This document shows, one piece after another, positions 8,120-16,740 of a DNA stretch of 64,000 nt. The translations under genes and the position numbers were made by a program. The notes below the pieces were generated by a model, which was not told where the DNA came from, did not search any database, and saw only the letters and a program-made list of their open reading frames with translations. Positions within the stretch are counted from its first letter, which is position 1, and each line of letters opens with the position of its first letter. The DNA lies in NCBI GenBank assembly GCA_964647905.1, contig CAZYJR010000002.1:62001-126000 (forward strand), read 5' to 3'. Source of the stretch: CAZYJR01 sp964647905 (GTDB lineage: Bacteria; Desulfobacterota; DSM-4660; Desulfatiglandales; HGW-15).

Positions 8120-10195
8120 TCAGAGTGCGGCCATCAGGTAGCTCCCGTACTGATCGCAGGACACTGAGTAGCCCGGAGGAACGAGAATGGTGGTATTGAT
8201 CTGTTCGATGACCGCCGGCCCTTCGAGCCTGTTGCCGTGCCCCATGCGATTGCCGTCATAGACCTTCACGTCCCTGTACCCGCGGTCCCGGGGTATGAAC
8301 ACCGGCCGGGTTCCCTTGAGGCACCCGGCCGGGTCCGCTCCCCGGTGAGGCTCCTCCCGAAACTCGGGCTTCTGGGTGATTCCAATGGCCGACATCCTTA
8401 TATTGACAAGCTCCACCTGGGTGCCTTCCTCTCGGAGGTCATAGCCGTAGAGCCTATTGTGCTCCCGGTGGAAAGCCGCCCGTATCGCCTGGTCGTTGAA
8501 TCCGTGAAGATCCTCGGCCTCCGCCTCCACGTTCACCTCGTGGTACTGGCCCACGTACCTCAGGTCCAGGCTGAACCTGAACCGCCTCTGCCCGGGTCCG
8601 ATGCCTTCGGCCGAGAGCACTCCCTCACCCTCGGCCTCCAAGCCCCGGACAAGTTCCCGGAACCAGGGGACATCGATGACTTCCCTGTCGAAGGGGCAGT
8701 GGTAGCTCCTCACGAAATCGTGCTTGAGATCGGAAAGGAGCATGCCCGCGGCGCAGAATATGGAGGACTCCTTGGGGATCAGTATCCTGCTGATCTCCAG
8801 CTCGGCGGCTATCATGGCGGCGTGGATCGGTCCGGCACCCCCTGCGCAGACCAGCAGGAAGTCCCTGGGGTCATACCCCCGCTGGACCGATATCTCACGG
8901 ATCGCCGAGGCCATGTTTACATTCATGATGTGGTACATCCCGTGGGCCGCCTCCACCAAGTCCAGGCCCATTGGTACGGCCACCATCTCTTTCACCGCAC
9001 ACTCAGCGGCCTTCCTGTCGAGCTTCATTCGACCGCCTGCGAAGTACTCCTCGCTCAAGTAGCCCAGCACCAGGTTGGCGTCGCTGCACGTGGGCTCGGT
9101 CCCGCCGAGCCTGTAACAGGCCGGGCCGGGATAAGCACCGGCGCTCTTGGGACCCATCTTCAAGAGCCCGCCCTCGTCGATCCACGCAACGCTTCCGCCT
9201 CCTGCGCCTATGGTGTTTATCTCCATCATGGGCAGTGCGAGAGCGTATCTATTCACCTTCCCGTCGGTTGTCACTATGGGCTCTCCGTCCTTGATCAGGG
9301 CGGCGTCGAAGCTGGTACCCCCCATGTCCACGGTGATGAAGCTCTCGTAGCCGTGAGGGCGGGTATATGCCACGCCGGCCACAGGGGCCGCGGCCGGACC
9401 GGACAGGAGGGTGCTCGCTGCGAGCTCGGTAACCGCCTCCGGCGTGGTCACACCGCCGTTTGACTGCATTATCAAGAGGACGCCCTGAAAGCCGCCCTTT
9501 TCCAAGCGTTGGGTGAGCCGGGAGAGGTAGCGCTCCAGTATGGGGCCTACTGCGGCGTTCAGCACCGTGGTGCTCACCCTGTCGTAGAACCTCACCTGGG
9601 GCAGGACTCGGCTGGAGACCGAGAGATAGGCGTCGGGCATGGCTTCCCGCACCTTCTCTTCGGCATGTCTTTCGTTCTCCGCGTTTGCGTACGAATGCAT
9701 GAAGCAGACCGCCACGGCCTCCACCCCGTGTGCACGGAAGCGCTCCACTCCCTCGAGCACGTCGGTGCTTTCCAGCTCCCGCAGGACTCGGCCTGCATAG
9801 TCTGTGCGCTCGTCAACCGGGTAGCGGAGGTACCGGGGTACGGGAGGGGGCGGGGGCAAATAGCGGTTGTTGTAAAGCTCCTCCCGAATTCCACGCCTCA
9901 TTTGCAGGGCGTCCCTGAACCCTTGGGTGGTCAACAGCCCGGTCTTCGAGATGTTTCCGGTGAGAACGGCGTTGGTGGTCACAGTTGTCCCGTGGACGAT
10001 GATCTCCACTCTCTCGAGGAATTCCTCCAGGCCCAGGGCTTTGGATGCGGCCATCTCCTCCAGCCCGCGGATCACCGCCACGGACGGATCCTCCGGGGTG
10101 GACAGCACCTTGAACACCCCCGGGGTCCCCTTTTCGTCCATCAACAGAAAGTCCGTGAAGGTGCCCCCCACGTCAACGCCGACCCTGAGTCCCAT
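8120..10195 (-). CDS. hyuA: HyuA-type subunit (hydantoinase A / oxoprolinase / ketone carboxylase family)
   Basis: A 691-residue HyuA-family protein with the ASKHA-type ATP-binding start VGVDVGGTFTDF near residue 5 and the second phosphate motif VDMGGTSFD near residue 290. This subunit phosphorylates the substrate with ATP; HyuB completes the reaction. The open frame extends 81 codons further upstream, but that stretch has no similarity to the family, and the ATG at 10195 has a strong GGAGGAGGT ribosome site five bases away. dctM ends 23 bases upstream, so TRAP import and HyuAB processing are co-expressed. Whether the substrate is a hydantoin, an oxoproline or a ketone is not determined. Confidence 0.85.
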   Translation of the reverse strand: MGLRVGVDVGGTFTDFLLMDEKGTPGVFKVLSTPEDPSVAVIRGLEEMAASKALGLEEFLERVEIIVHGTTVTTNAVLTGNISKTGLLTTQGFRDALQMRRGIREELYNNRYLPPPPPVPRYLRYPVDERTDYAGRVLRELESTDVLEGVERFRAHGVEAVAVCFMHSYANAENERHAEEKVREAMPDAYLSVSSRVLPQVRFYDRVSTTVLNAAVGPILERYLSRLTQRLEKGGFQGVLLIMQSNGGVTTPEAVTELAASTLLSGPAAAPVAGVAYTRPHGYESFITVDMGGTSFDAALIKDGEPIVTTDGKVNRYALALPMMEINTIGAGGGSVAWIDEGGLLKMGPKSAGAYPGPACYRLGGTEPTCSDANLVLGYLSEEYFAGGRMKLDRKAAECAVKEMVAVPMGLDLVEAAHGMYHIMNVNMASAIREISVQRGYDPRDFLLVCAGGAGPIHAAMIAAELEISRILIPKESSIFCAAGMLLSDLKHDFVRSYHCPFDREVIDVPWFRELVRGLEAEGEGVLSAEGIGPGQRRFRFSLDLRYVGQYHEVNVEAEAEDLHGFNDQAIRAAFHREHNRLYGYDLREEGTQVELVNIRMSAIGITQKPEFREEPHRGADPAGCLKGTRPVFIPRDRGYRDVKVYDGNRMGHGNRLEGPAVIEQINTTILVPPGYSVSCDQYGSYLMAAL

Positions 10196-10218
10196 AGTAC
10201 CTCCTCCGGAAGCCGCTT

Positions 10219-11532
10219 CTACTTGATAAGCCCGGGCAGATAGAGAGCGAGCTGCGGAAATATCATCACCAGAGCCATGACAGCGGCGTCGCAAAGAAGA
10301 AACGGCACCCCTGCCTTGTAAATATCCGCCATGGTCGTGTCTTTGGGGGCCACGCCCTTCATTACGAAGAGGAGCAGCCCGAAAGGCGGCGTAGTATTGG
10401 CCATCTCCATGTTGATCAGCATTATCAGGGCGAACCACAGGGTATCAAAATGAAGGGCCTGGACAATGGGAAGGAAAATTGGGATGGCGATCATCACCAT
10501 CGAAAGATTATCCATGAAGCAGCCAAGGAATATCAGGATAATCTGCATACATATCAATATCATTATGGGCGAAAGATCGAGATCGGTTACAACATTTATA
10601 AGCCCTGCGCTTGCCCCTGAAAACGCCATTATTTGGCTGAAAGTCATGGAGCCCACAATGATCATGAACATCATGGAAGTGATCCGGATGGATCCTATCA
10701 CGCTATCCTTGAATATCTTCCAGCTCATCCTCCCGTAGGCGACCGCCAGGAGTATGGTCCCCATGGCCCCGAGAGCGGCCGCCTCCGAAGGGGTGGCCAC
10801 GCCCAGGAAGATCAGCCCGATCACTAGGAAGAGAATCAGACCCAAGGGCAGGACATGGATCAAGGTCCCCTTCAGCTTCACCCGTAAAGGGACTCGAACC
10901 ACTTCATAGGAAGGGGCCAGGTGGGGCTGGAGCAGGCACCTGATCACCACGTAACCACCGTAGAAAAGGGCCATCACGCACCCCGGCAGTATTCCCGCTA
11001 TAAGGAGCCCGCCCACTGAGATCTGGTTCAGTGCGGCCAGCAGGATGGCGAGGGCGCTGGGAGGGATCAGCATGGACAGCCCGCCGCTGCCCATGATCGG
11101 CCCGATGGCCATGGGCTTCTTGTAGCCGCGCCGCTCCATGTCCGGGACCAGCATGGAGCCAAGGATCGCAGTGGTGGCCAGGGTCGAGCCGCTCATGGTG
11201 GAAAACAGCGCCCCGCCCAAAATGGCTAGCAGAGACAGCCTCCCCGGGATCCGCCCGATCCACTGGTCCACTACATCAATCGCCCGAAACCCCAACTTGG
11301 AGTGGAACATGACCTCTCCCATCAGCACGAACAAAGGCACCGGGAGGAGGCTGAAAGAGGTCAGGCTCTCGGCCATGTTCAGGATCAACTGGTTTATCCC
11401 GGGCTCGCCGCCCAGGAACAAGACCGCCCCGATCAGATCTATGAACAGGAACGCCACAGCTACAGGGATGCCGGAGACCATGAGGAGGACCATGGTGCCC
11501 AGCAGTATTGTCAGGGCCAGCCACCAAGCCAT
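10219..11532 (-). CDS. dctM: TRAP transporter large permease DctM
   Basis: The 437-residue large membrane subunit of a tripartite ATP-independent periplasmic transporter. It has about a dozen hydrophobic helices, starting with LTILLGTMVLLMVSGIPVAVAF, and the family's ATTAILGSMLVPDMERRGY segment in the middle. It uses an ion gradient to bring in a carboxylate delivered by DctP. The last helix ends ALYLPGLIK. It lies between dctQ (90 bases upstream) and hyuA. Length is normal for the family. Confidence 0.9.
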   Translation of the reverse strand: MAWWLALTILLGTMVLLMVSGIPVAVAFLFIDLIGAVLFLGGEPGINQLILNMAESLTSFSLLPVPLFVLMGEVMFHSKLGFRAIDVVDQWIGRIPGRLSLLAILGGALFSTMSGSTLATTAILGSMLVPDMERRGYKKPMAIGPIMGSGGLSMLIPPSALAILLAALNQISVGGLLIAGILPGCVMALFYGGYVVIRCLLQPHLAPSYEVVRVPLRVKLKGTLIHVLPLGLILFLVIGLIFLGVATPSEAAALGAMGTILLAVAYGRMSWKIFKDSVIGSIRITSMMFMIIVGSMTFSQIMAFSGASAGLINVVTDLDLSPIMILICMQIILIFLGCFMDNLSMVMIAIPIFLPIVQALHFDTLWFALIMLINMEMANTTPPFGLLLFVMKGVAPKDTTMADIYKAGVPFLLCDAAVMALVMIFPQLALYLPGLIK

Positions 11533-11622
11533 AAGGAAATCCTGTGAGACGGCTCCGTCACGCCCCGAACGGCAAGCCCCCGGGGCGGGGAAAGGGGCGG
11601 CCCCGCACAGGGGCCGCCCGGG

Positions 11623-12150
11623 TCAGAGACTATCCCCGGCGTCCGGGGTGCTGCGCTTGACGGCTCGCCAGTGGCCCGCGGCCTTTCGCAGGAACTGAAC
11701 GGCGAAGAAGAAGCAACCTATCGGTATCACCCCAATCACCAGGTACTCGGGAATCTTCAGGTACTTCAATGTGGGCACTTGCCGCTGGTGGTAGTCCAGC
11801 GTGATGAGAGTGCCGTAGTAGGCCAGCACCAGGAGCACCCCGCACCCGACAGTGGAGGTGATTATGTTGATCGTGTCTTGGGTCCGCTTGGAGAGCCGGT
11901 TCAAGACTATGTCAATTTTGATGTGGCTGTCATCGCGCAGGACATAGGCGGCGGCAAGGAACGGGATGTAGAGGAGAATATACTCGCTGAACTGGAGCAC
12001 CCATGCAACAGGCCGGTTGAAGAAGTACCGCATGATCACATCCACACATACGGCGACCAGCGCGAAGAGCATCAGCGCTCCGGCCAACCAGGCGAGCCCC
12101 GCAATCACCCTGTCAAACGCCTTCCCTATGGGCTGCAGCATTGATCCCAT
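11623..12150 (-). CDS. dctQ: TRAP transporter small permease DctQ
   Basis: The 175-residue small membrane subunit of the TRAP transporter, with four predicted helices, for example GLAWLAGALMLFALVAVCVDVIM near residues 15-37. The family motif R-YFFNRPVAWVLQFSEYI follows the first helix, and AYVLRDDSHIKIDI is the usual loop. It is ten bases from dctP and 90 bases from dctM. Between dctQ and dctM a GC-rich inverted stretch (around 11575-11620) may tune expression of the two genes, but I could not assign it a function. Confidence 0.88.
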   Translation of the reverse strand: MGSMLQPIGKAFDRVIAGLAWLAGALMLFALVAVCVDVIMRYFFNRPVAWVLQFSEYILLYIPFLAAAYVLRDDSHIKIDIVLNRLSKRTQDTINIITSTVGCGVLLVLAYYGTLITLDYHQRQVPTLKYLKIPEYLVIGVIPIGCFFFAVQFLRKAAGHWRAVKRSTPDAGDSL

Positions 12151-12160
12151 GGAGCATTTC

Positions 12161-13132
12161 CTAGGGTGTCAACATCTCTCTCAGCTTCGGGCCCAGGTCG
12201 GGGTTTTCCTTCACCACACTATCCCAACCTGCCTTATAGGCGAGATCTACATAATACTTAGTGTCTTCAGGGGAAAAAGATATGACTTCCATTCCTCTTT
12301 CCTGCATCTCTTGGTATTCTTCTTCACCTATTTGAGCCATAGTCCTAGTATACTGCTTCTCATTTTCAATCATGCACTCCATCATCAGGTCCTTGAGGTG
12401 TTGAGGCAGGCTCTCCCAAGTCTTGAGATTCACAAGGGCCTCTATATTCATCTCATAGATACGCGGCTCCAGGATATAGTCGCAGACGTCCACCCAGCCC
12501 ATCTGCACATTCCCGAGAACCGACCATGCATACCCGTCTATGGTCCCCCGCTCCAGGGCGGTATAGATGTCCGAGCCCGGGATGGTCATAGGAACGGCCC
12601 CTATCTCTTTGATAAAGGCCTCGTAAGTGGCCGAAACCCTGATCTTCTGCCCCTTCAGCTCCTGGGGCCGCTCCACCGGCTTGTTCGTGAACACATGGAA
12701 CCAGGTCCCGAACTCGGCCCGGCCCAGGTAGAAGACGTTGTGCGGTTTCAGGAGCTCCACGCGGAGGTCGTAATACCCCACTTCGCGCTCCTTCATGGGA
12801 TCCAGCCTGGTGAGGTGGGTGTAGGCGGCCCCGGTCACCTGCCTCCCATAGTAGGACTCGCATCCGAATATCATGTCCACCACCCCGGTCCGAAGGGCCT
12901 CGAACTGCTTGAACCCGGGCATGGCCTCGGGACCGCCCACATACTTTATCTCCAGCTCGCCTGCCGCCCGCTTGTTGATTTCATCGACCAGCGCCATAAA
13001 GGCGGTCATATTCTTGTCGCCTTTGGGCAGAAAAGTAACCATTTTCAAGGTTATGGTATCCTTGGCCTGAACCGGAGAAAGACACAGAACCAGGCCCACG
13101 GCCATTGCCAGAGCAAAGATGGTACGTCTCAT
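12161..13132 (-). CDS. dctP: TRAP transporter solute-binding protein DctP
   Basis: The 323-residue periplasmic binding subunit. It starts MRRTIFALAMAVGLVLCLSP followed by VQA, a clear Sec signal peptide cut after about residue 23. The ligand-binding Arg lies in the GQKIRVSATYEA region, and the IDGYAWSVLG segment is the usual hinge. The open frame begins 14 codons earlier, but the ATG at 13132 has a GGGAGGGG ribosome site and gives the signal peptide. Ligands of this family are mostly carboxylates and keto acids; the exact ligand is unknown. It is the first transporter gene, 76 bases after the gntR gene. Confidence 0.9.
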   Translation of the reverse strand: MRRTIFALAMAVGLVLCLSPVQAKDTITLKMVTFLPKGDKNMTAFMALVDEINKRAAGELEIKYVGGPEAMPGFKQFEALRTGVVDMIFGCESYYGRQVTGAAYTHLTRLDPMKEREVGYYDLRVELLKPHNVFYLGRAEFGTWFHVFTNKPVERPQELKGQKIRVSATYEAFIKEIGAVPMTIPGSDIYTALERGTIDGYAWSVLGNVQMGWVDVCDYILEPRIYEMNIEALVNLKTWESLPQHLKDLMMECMIENEKQYTRTMAQIGEEEYQEMQERGMEVISFSPEDTKYYVDLAYKAGWDSVVKENPDLGPKLREMLTP

Positions 13133-13208
13133 TTTCCCCTCCCTTGATTCACTGAGTGAGCAGACATATTGCACGGATCAACGGTCATTCCCCTCCACTA
13201 TCATTACT

Positions 13209-14051
13209 TCACGGCTCATCACCCCCTTTCGTTTGATCTCCTTTCAGGGCCGCCTCACGGGCCTCATCGGCCTGCGGGCTCCAAACATCCCCCTCGGGAT
13301 ACCCCGAAAGGATGGCACGCATATCCTGTATGTGCTCTATCATGGCTTTTCTAGCGGCCTTTGGATCCCTTTGCTTCACCTTTTCGGCAATTTTACGGTG
13401 GTGACATTTGATGCTTTTTTTGTCCTTCTCACTCCAGTGGATCCGGGAGATGAACCTGAACAAGAGCTCCACCAGGGAGGCCTGGAAAAGACTGAGGAGA
13501 GGATTGTTGGCCGCCGCAGCCAGGGCCTTGTGAAAGTTTTCGTCTCCGCTCTGGAACTTGCTCTTTGCCGCAAAGGAGGCTTCCAGCTCTTCTATGCTCT
13601 TCCATATCGCCCCCACCTGTTCCTCTGAAGGGTTCACCGCGGCCAGGTAAGCGATCTGCGGCTCGAGGATGCCCCTTACCTCCAATACATGGCGTATGCG
13701 GATGTTGTTCCACTTGATCACGTCCCGCAGGATCTCCGCGACCTCGGCCTCCCCGAGCTCCTCCGTCACAAAGGTTCCTCCGCCAGTACCCTTGCGAACA
13801 TTGAGCAGGCCGCTGTTCCTGAGGGTCAAAATGGCGGAGCGCACCGTCACCCGGCTGGTGTTGAAGATCCCGGCAAGCTCCCGCTCCGGAGGCAGACGCT
13901 CCCCCGGCGGGAGCCTGCGCTGGAAGATCGCCTCCTTTATCTGTGCCACTATCTTTTCATGGGCCTGGCGGCCGTCCGCAACCGCCTGAAAGGAATCCGT
14001 TCCGGCTTCCATAGGAGCCATTCCCCCTTTTCCGGTTGAATTTCGGTCCAT
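13209..14051 (-). CDS. GntR-family (FadR/FCD subgroup) transcriptional regulator
   Basis: A GntR regulator with an N-terminal winged helix (PPGERLPPERELAGIF, then SRVTVRSAILTLRNSGLL) and a C-terminal all-helical FCD ligand-binding domain carrying the usual metal-binding His residues (ENFHKALA, then the HHRKIAEKVK region). It probably senses the transported compound or its CoA ester and controls the operon downstream, most likely as a repressor. The start is uncertain: ATG codons at 14051, 14021 and 14012 are in frame. The purine run GGGGGA sits nine bases before the one at 14012, so the shorter protein (about 267 residues) is quite possible. Confidence 0.82.
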   Translation of the reverse strand: MDRNSTGKGGMAPMEAGTDSFQAVADGRQAHEKIVAQIKEAIFQRRLPPGERLPPERELAGIFNTSRVTVRSAILTLRNSGLLNVRKGTGGGTFVTEELGEAEVAEILRDVIKWNNIRIRHVLEVRGILEPQIAYLAAVNPSEEQVGAIWKSIEELEASFAAKSKFQSGDENFHKALAAAANNPLLSLFQASLVELLFRFISRIHWSEKDKKSIKCHHRKIAEKVKQRDPKAARKAMIEHIQDMRAILSGYPEGDVWSPQADEAREAALKGDQTKGGDEP

Positions 14052-14063
14052 GCTGGTTGACCC

Positions 14064-14100
14064 GATAAAAAGCAGGGCTAAGGTCTGACCCTAGCCCTGC
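14064..14100 (-). terminator. Intrinsic terminator of the dus/ispH/glycosyltransferase operon
   Basis: On the minus strand the arms GCAGGGCTA and TAGCCCTGC form a 9-bp perfect stem, extended by further G-C pairs, followed directly by TTTTTATC. It lies about 65 bases past the glycosyltransferase stop codon and just before the gntR gene, so it separates the two minus-strand operons. Confidence 0.8.
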
Positions 14101-14164
14101 CTCGCGCACTTTGTCAAAGGGTTTTTTCCTCCGGCCGGAGGGGCTATGCCGCAGAAAAATTGAA

Positions 14165-15010
14165 TCAGGACGAGGCGAGGGCGGATTGAGCCGGGCAGGC
14201 ACCCAGGCGGAGGTATTCCAGCCCCTCCCTGACACGGCCTCTCTTGATGCAGCCCCTCCCGTATATGCGGCATTTGCGCTCCAATTCCCTCTCCACTGAA
14301 AGGCGCTGGGCCGCGGTCAGTGGGCCTCGGAGAAGATTCACGAGCGCCCTGATCCTGTAACGGTCCATACCCGGGCCGGAGGCCGAGAGTTGATCCGCGT
14401 GCCCGCCTTCGCGGACCACGTGAAACGACTCGATCAGGTGAATCTGGTGGCGGCGGGAGATCCGCAGCCACAGGTCGTAGTCCTCGCAGACCGGCAAGGA
14501 CTCGTCGAAGATCCCCACCTCGGCCAACAAAGACCGTCGCAGCATCACGGAACTCGGGCTCACCAGGCAGCGCTCCAGGGAGGCAAGGAATATGTCTCCG
14601 GAGGGCTTCAGGTGCCTCCTGGCCGGGTTGACCCTGCGGCCGTGGCGGAACCAGATCTCCTGTGTCTGGCAGGCCACCGCTCCAGGGTTCTCCCTGAAAA
14701 AGGCCTCCTGCACCTCCAGCTTTCCGGGCAGCCAGCGGTCGTCGCTGTCCAGAAAGGCGACCAAGGGGGCTTTACCGGACCGGATCCCGGTGTTCCGGGC
14801 CGCAGAGACCCCCAGGTTAAGGGGGTGCCTGATCAGGGTTATGCGTCCCAGGAAAGGCTCAAGGACTTCCCTTGTATGGTCTTCGGAGCCGTCATCCACC
14901 ACCAGGATCTCCCGGGCCGGCACGGTCTGGCCCAATACCGAGGCAACGGCCGTTACCACCTTCTCCGCCCGATTGAAGGTGGGTATTACCACGCTCACAT
15001 CAGCGGTCAT
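14165..15010 (-). CDS. Family 2 glycosyltransferase
   Basis: A 281-residue GT-A fold glycosyltransferase. The nucleotide-sugar-binding start is VSVVIPTFNRAEKV; VVDDGSEDHT (about residues 37-46) is the first Asp motif, FLDSDDRWLPGKLE (about 86-99) holds the DxD metal site, and ESLPVCEDYDLWLRI (about 170) the catalytic region. It probably adds a sugar to a cell-surface glycan or lipid carrier. The start is fixed by an ATGA overlap with the stop of the ispH-ubiA fusion. This raises the possibility that the prenyltransferase half makes a lipid carrier used by this enzyme, but no direct evidence supports that. Confidence 0.85.
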   Translation of the reverse strand: MTADVSVVIPTFNRAEKVVTAVASVLGQTVPAREILVVDDGSEDHTREVLEPFLGRITLIRHPLNLGVSAARNTGIRSGKAPLVAFLDSDDRWLPGKLEVQEAFFRENPGAVACQTQEIWFRHGRRVNPARRHLKPSGDIFLASLERCLVSPSSVMLRRSLLAEVGIFDESLPVCEDYDLWLRISRRHQIHLIESFHVVREGGHADQLSASGPGMDRYRIRALVNLLRGPLTAAQRLSVERELERKCRIYGRGCIKRGRVREGLEYLRLGACPAQSALASS

Positions 15011-16740
15011 GAAATCACCCGCCACAGGGAGGCCAGAGGACCTGCAACCAGCAAGTTTCCCTCCACCATCGCCTCGAGGCGCAGACCGGGATAAAGCCAG
15101 CGCTTTTCATAGGCAATCAGGGTCAAGGCCGAGGAAAAAAAGGCCAGCGTGAGGGCGAAGGCAAGAGAGTTCGCCGCATGCAAGGCCCCCGCCAGGACAA
15201 GGACAAGCGCCCCGCCCGCAAGGACATACCCGAGCAGCCGCAGGGTCCGCCTCTCCCCAATGGTGATGGGCAACGTCTCCACCCCTGCCACCAGGTCGCC
15301 TTGTACTCGGAAGATGTCGAACAAGGCGGACCGGACGTAGACCATGGCCAGAACGAACACGAAGGCCGTAAATGCCGCCGGTGAGGCGGAGGCGTCCAGC
15401 CCGAGCAGCGGGACCAGGCAAATGACCACGGACCAGGCCAAGGATTCGGAAAGGGTCTTGGAGCCGGGAATGTCCTTTATCCTGCCGTATCGCCACCGGG
15501 ACTCGCTCCGCAGCGGCACCACCGGGAGGCTGTAGACCATGCCGAGCGCGCTCAGGGCGATAACGGCGGCAAAGACCGAGGCCCCCTGCCGCCAGGCCAG
15601 CAACAGCGCCGCTGCCTGGGCCGCGGCGCCCAAGAACACCAGAGCCGTGCGGTGTCTCTTATAAAACCTCGCCCGGTCCGGCTCGTTATAGGTGCTGGCC
15701 CCGCGATCCAGGAACCGGTTCAGGATATGCATGGCCCAGATATAGACCGCCGCAAGGGTGTAATGGGCGGGGTCCGTGGCCCGCCCCGATAGCAGCGCCG
15801 CTGCGTGTGCCAGGGAAAAGGCACCCAGGGCCGCCAGGATATTGGTGAACGCCATGAACTTGACCGCGCGCCTCAAGCTCCGGATCGCGCGCGAATCCCG
15901 CCTGCTCCTGATATCCTCGAGCTCCCGGACCACGTTCTTGATCATCCAGTTGGGCGTGGAGGCCCCGGCCGTCACCCCAACGGAGCCTATGCCGGTCAAC
16001 ACCCCCCGGTCCAGCTCCTTCTCGGTTTCCACGTGAAACGTGGGCATACCAGCGGCCTTGGAGACCTGGGCGAGACGGCGGGTGTTGCCGCTATGGTATC
16101 CGCCGACCACCACCATGGCCTCGACCTGGCCGGCGAATGAGGCCACCTCGGCCTGGCGGTTGTGGGTGGCGTCGCAAATGGTGTCGAAGACCTCGGCCTC
16201 GAGGTTGGTTCGGCGCACCGCTTCCACGATCTCTCCGTAGAGGCCCGCGTCCTGGGTGGTCTGGGCGACAACGAAAAGCGGGCCCTCCAGGGGCAGCCCG
16301 GTCACCTGCTCCGGCCGATCGATCACATGGGCCTTGCCCTCGGCATAGCCCTGCAGGCCGATCACCTCGGGGTGATCCTTCTCCCCGACTATCAAGGCCG
16401 TATATCCCTTCCTGGTCCGGGAGCGGATGATGGCTTGGACCCGAGCTACCTTGGGGCAGGTGGCGTCGATCACCCTGAGGCCGGTGGACCGGAGGAGCCT
16501 CCTCTTCTCCGGGGGGATGCCGTGGGCCCGGATCACCACGGTCCCATCTGAGATCCCCTCGAGTTCGTCCACCGCCTGCACGCCCTTTGATTCCAGCAGC
16601 TCCAGCACCTGGCGGTTGTGTATGAGAGGACCGTAGGTGTATATGGGCTCCTTGGACTTGTTGGCCTGGGCCAGCACCTTTTCCATCGCCAGCCTGACCC
16701 CCATGCAAAACCCGGCCGTCTTGGCGAGCTTGACCCTCAC
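15007..16740 (-). CDS. ispH: IspH-UbiA fusion: HMBPP reductase plus UbiA-family prenyltransferase
   Basis: A 577-residue two-domain protein. Residues 1-285 are IspH, the [4Fe-4S] enzyme that makes IPP and DMAPP from HMBPP in the MEP pathway. All three cluster cysteines are present (in GFCMGV, DATCPKV and DTICDAT). After a linker rich in Arg, Asp and Glu, residues 300-577 form a UbiA-type membrane prenyltransferase with NRFLDRGAST as the first Asp motif and DIFRVQGDLVAG as the second. The frame is continuous across the joint. The GTG start overlaps the dus stop as GTGA, with GGAGGAGG upstream; the 32 codons before it are not part of the protein. The acceptor of the prenyltransferase half is unknown. 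Confidence 0.88.
   Translation of the reverse strand: MRVKLAKTAGFCMGVRLAMEKVLAQANKSKEPIYTYGPLIHNRQVLELLESKGVQAVDELEGISDGTVVIRAHGIPPEKRRLLRSTGLRVIDATCPKVARVQAIIRSRTRKGYTALIVGEKDHPEVIGLQGYAEGKAHVIDRPEQVTGLPLEGPLFVVAQTTQDAGLYGEIVEAVRRTNLEAEVFDTICDATHNRQAEVASFAGQVEAMVVVGGYHSGNTRRLAQVSKAAGMPTFHVETEKELDRGVLTGIGSVGVTAGASTPNWMIKNVVRELEDIRSRRDSRAIRSLRRAVKFMAFTNILAALGAFSLAHAAALLSGRATDPAHYTLAAVYIWAMHILNRFLDRGASTYNEPDRARFYKRHRTALVFLGAAAQAAALLLAWRQGASVFAAVIALSALGMVYSLPVVPLRSESRWRYGRIKDIPGSKTLSESLAWSVVICLVPLLGLDASASPAAFTAFVFVLAMVYVRSALFDIFRVQGDLVAGVETLPITIGERRTLRLLGYVLAGGALVLVLAGALHAANSLAFALTLAFFSSALTLIAYEKRWLYPGLRLEAMVEGNLLVAGPLASLWRVIS

Noticed and set aside
14416..14428. CACGTGAAACG half parS site inside the glycosyltransferase gene
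   Set aside because: Only one half-site is present, so ParB binding is not expected.
16028..16042. CACGTGAAAC half of a parS site inside ispH-ubiA
   Set aside because: Only the right half matches the consensus; the left half is shifted and the sequence is fully explained by the coding frame.
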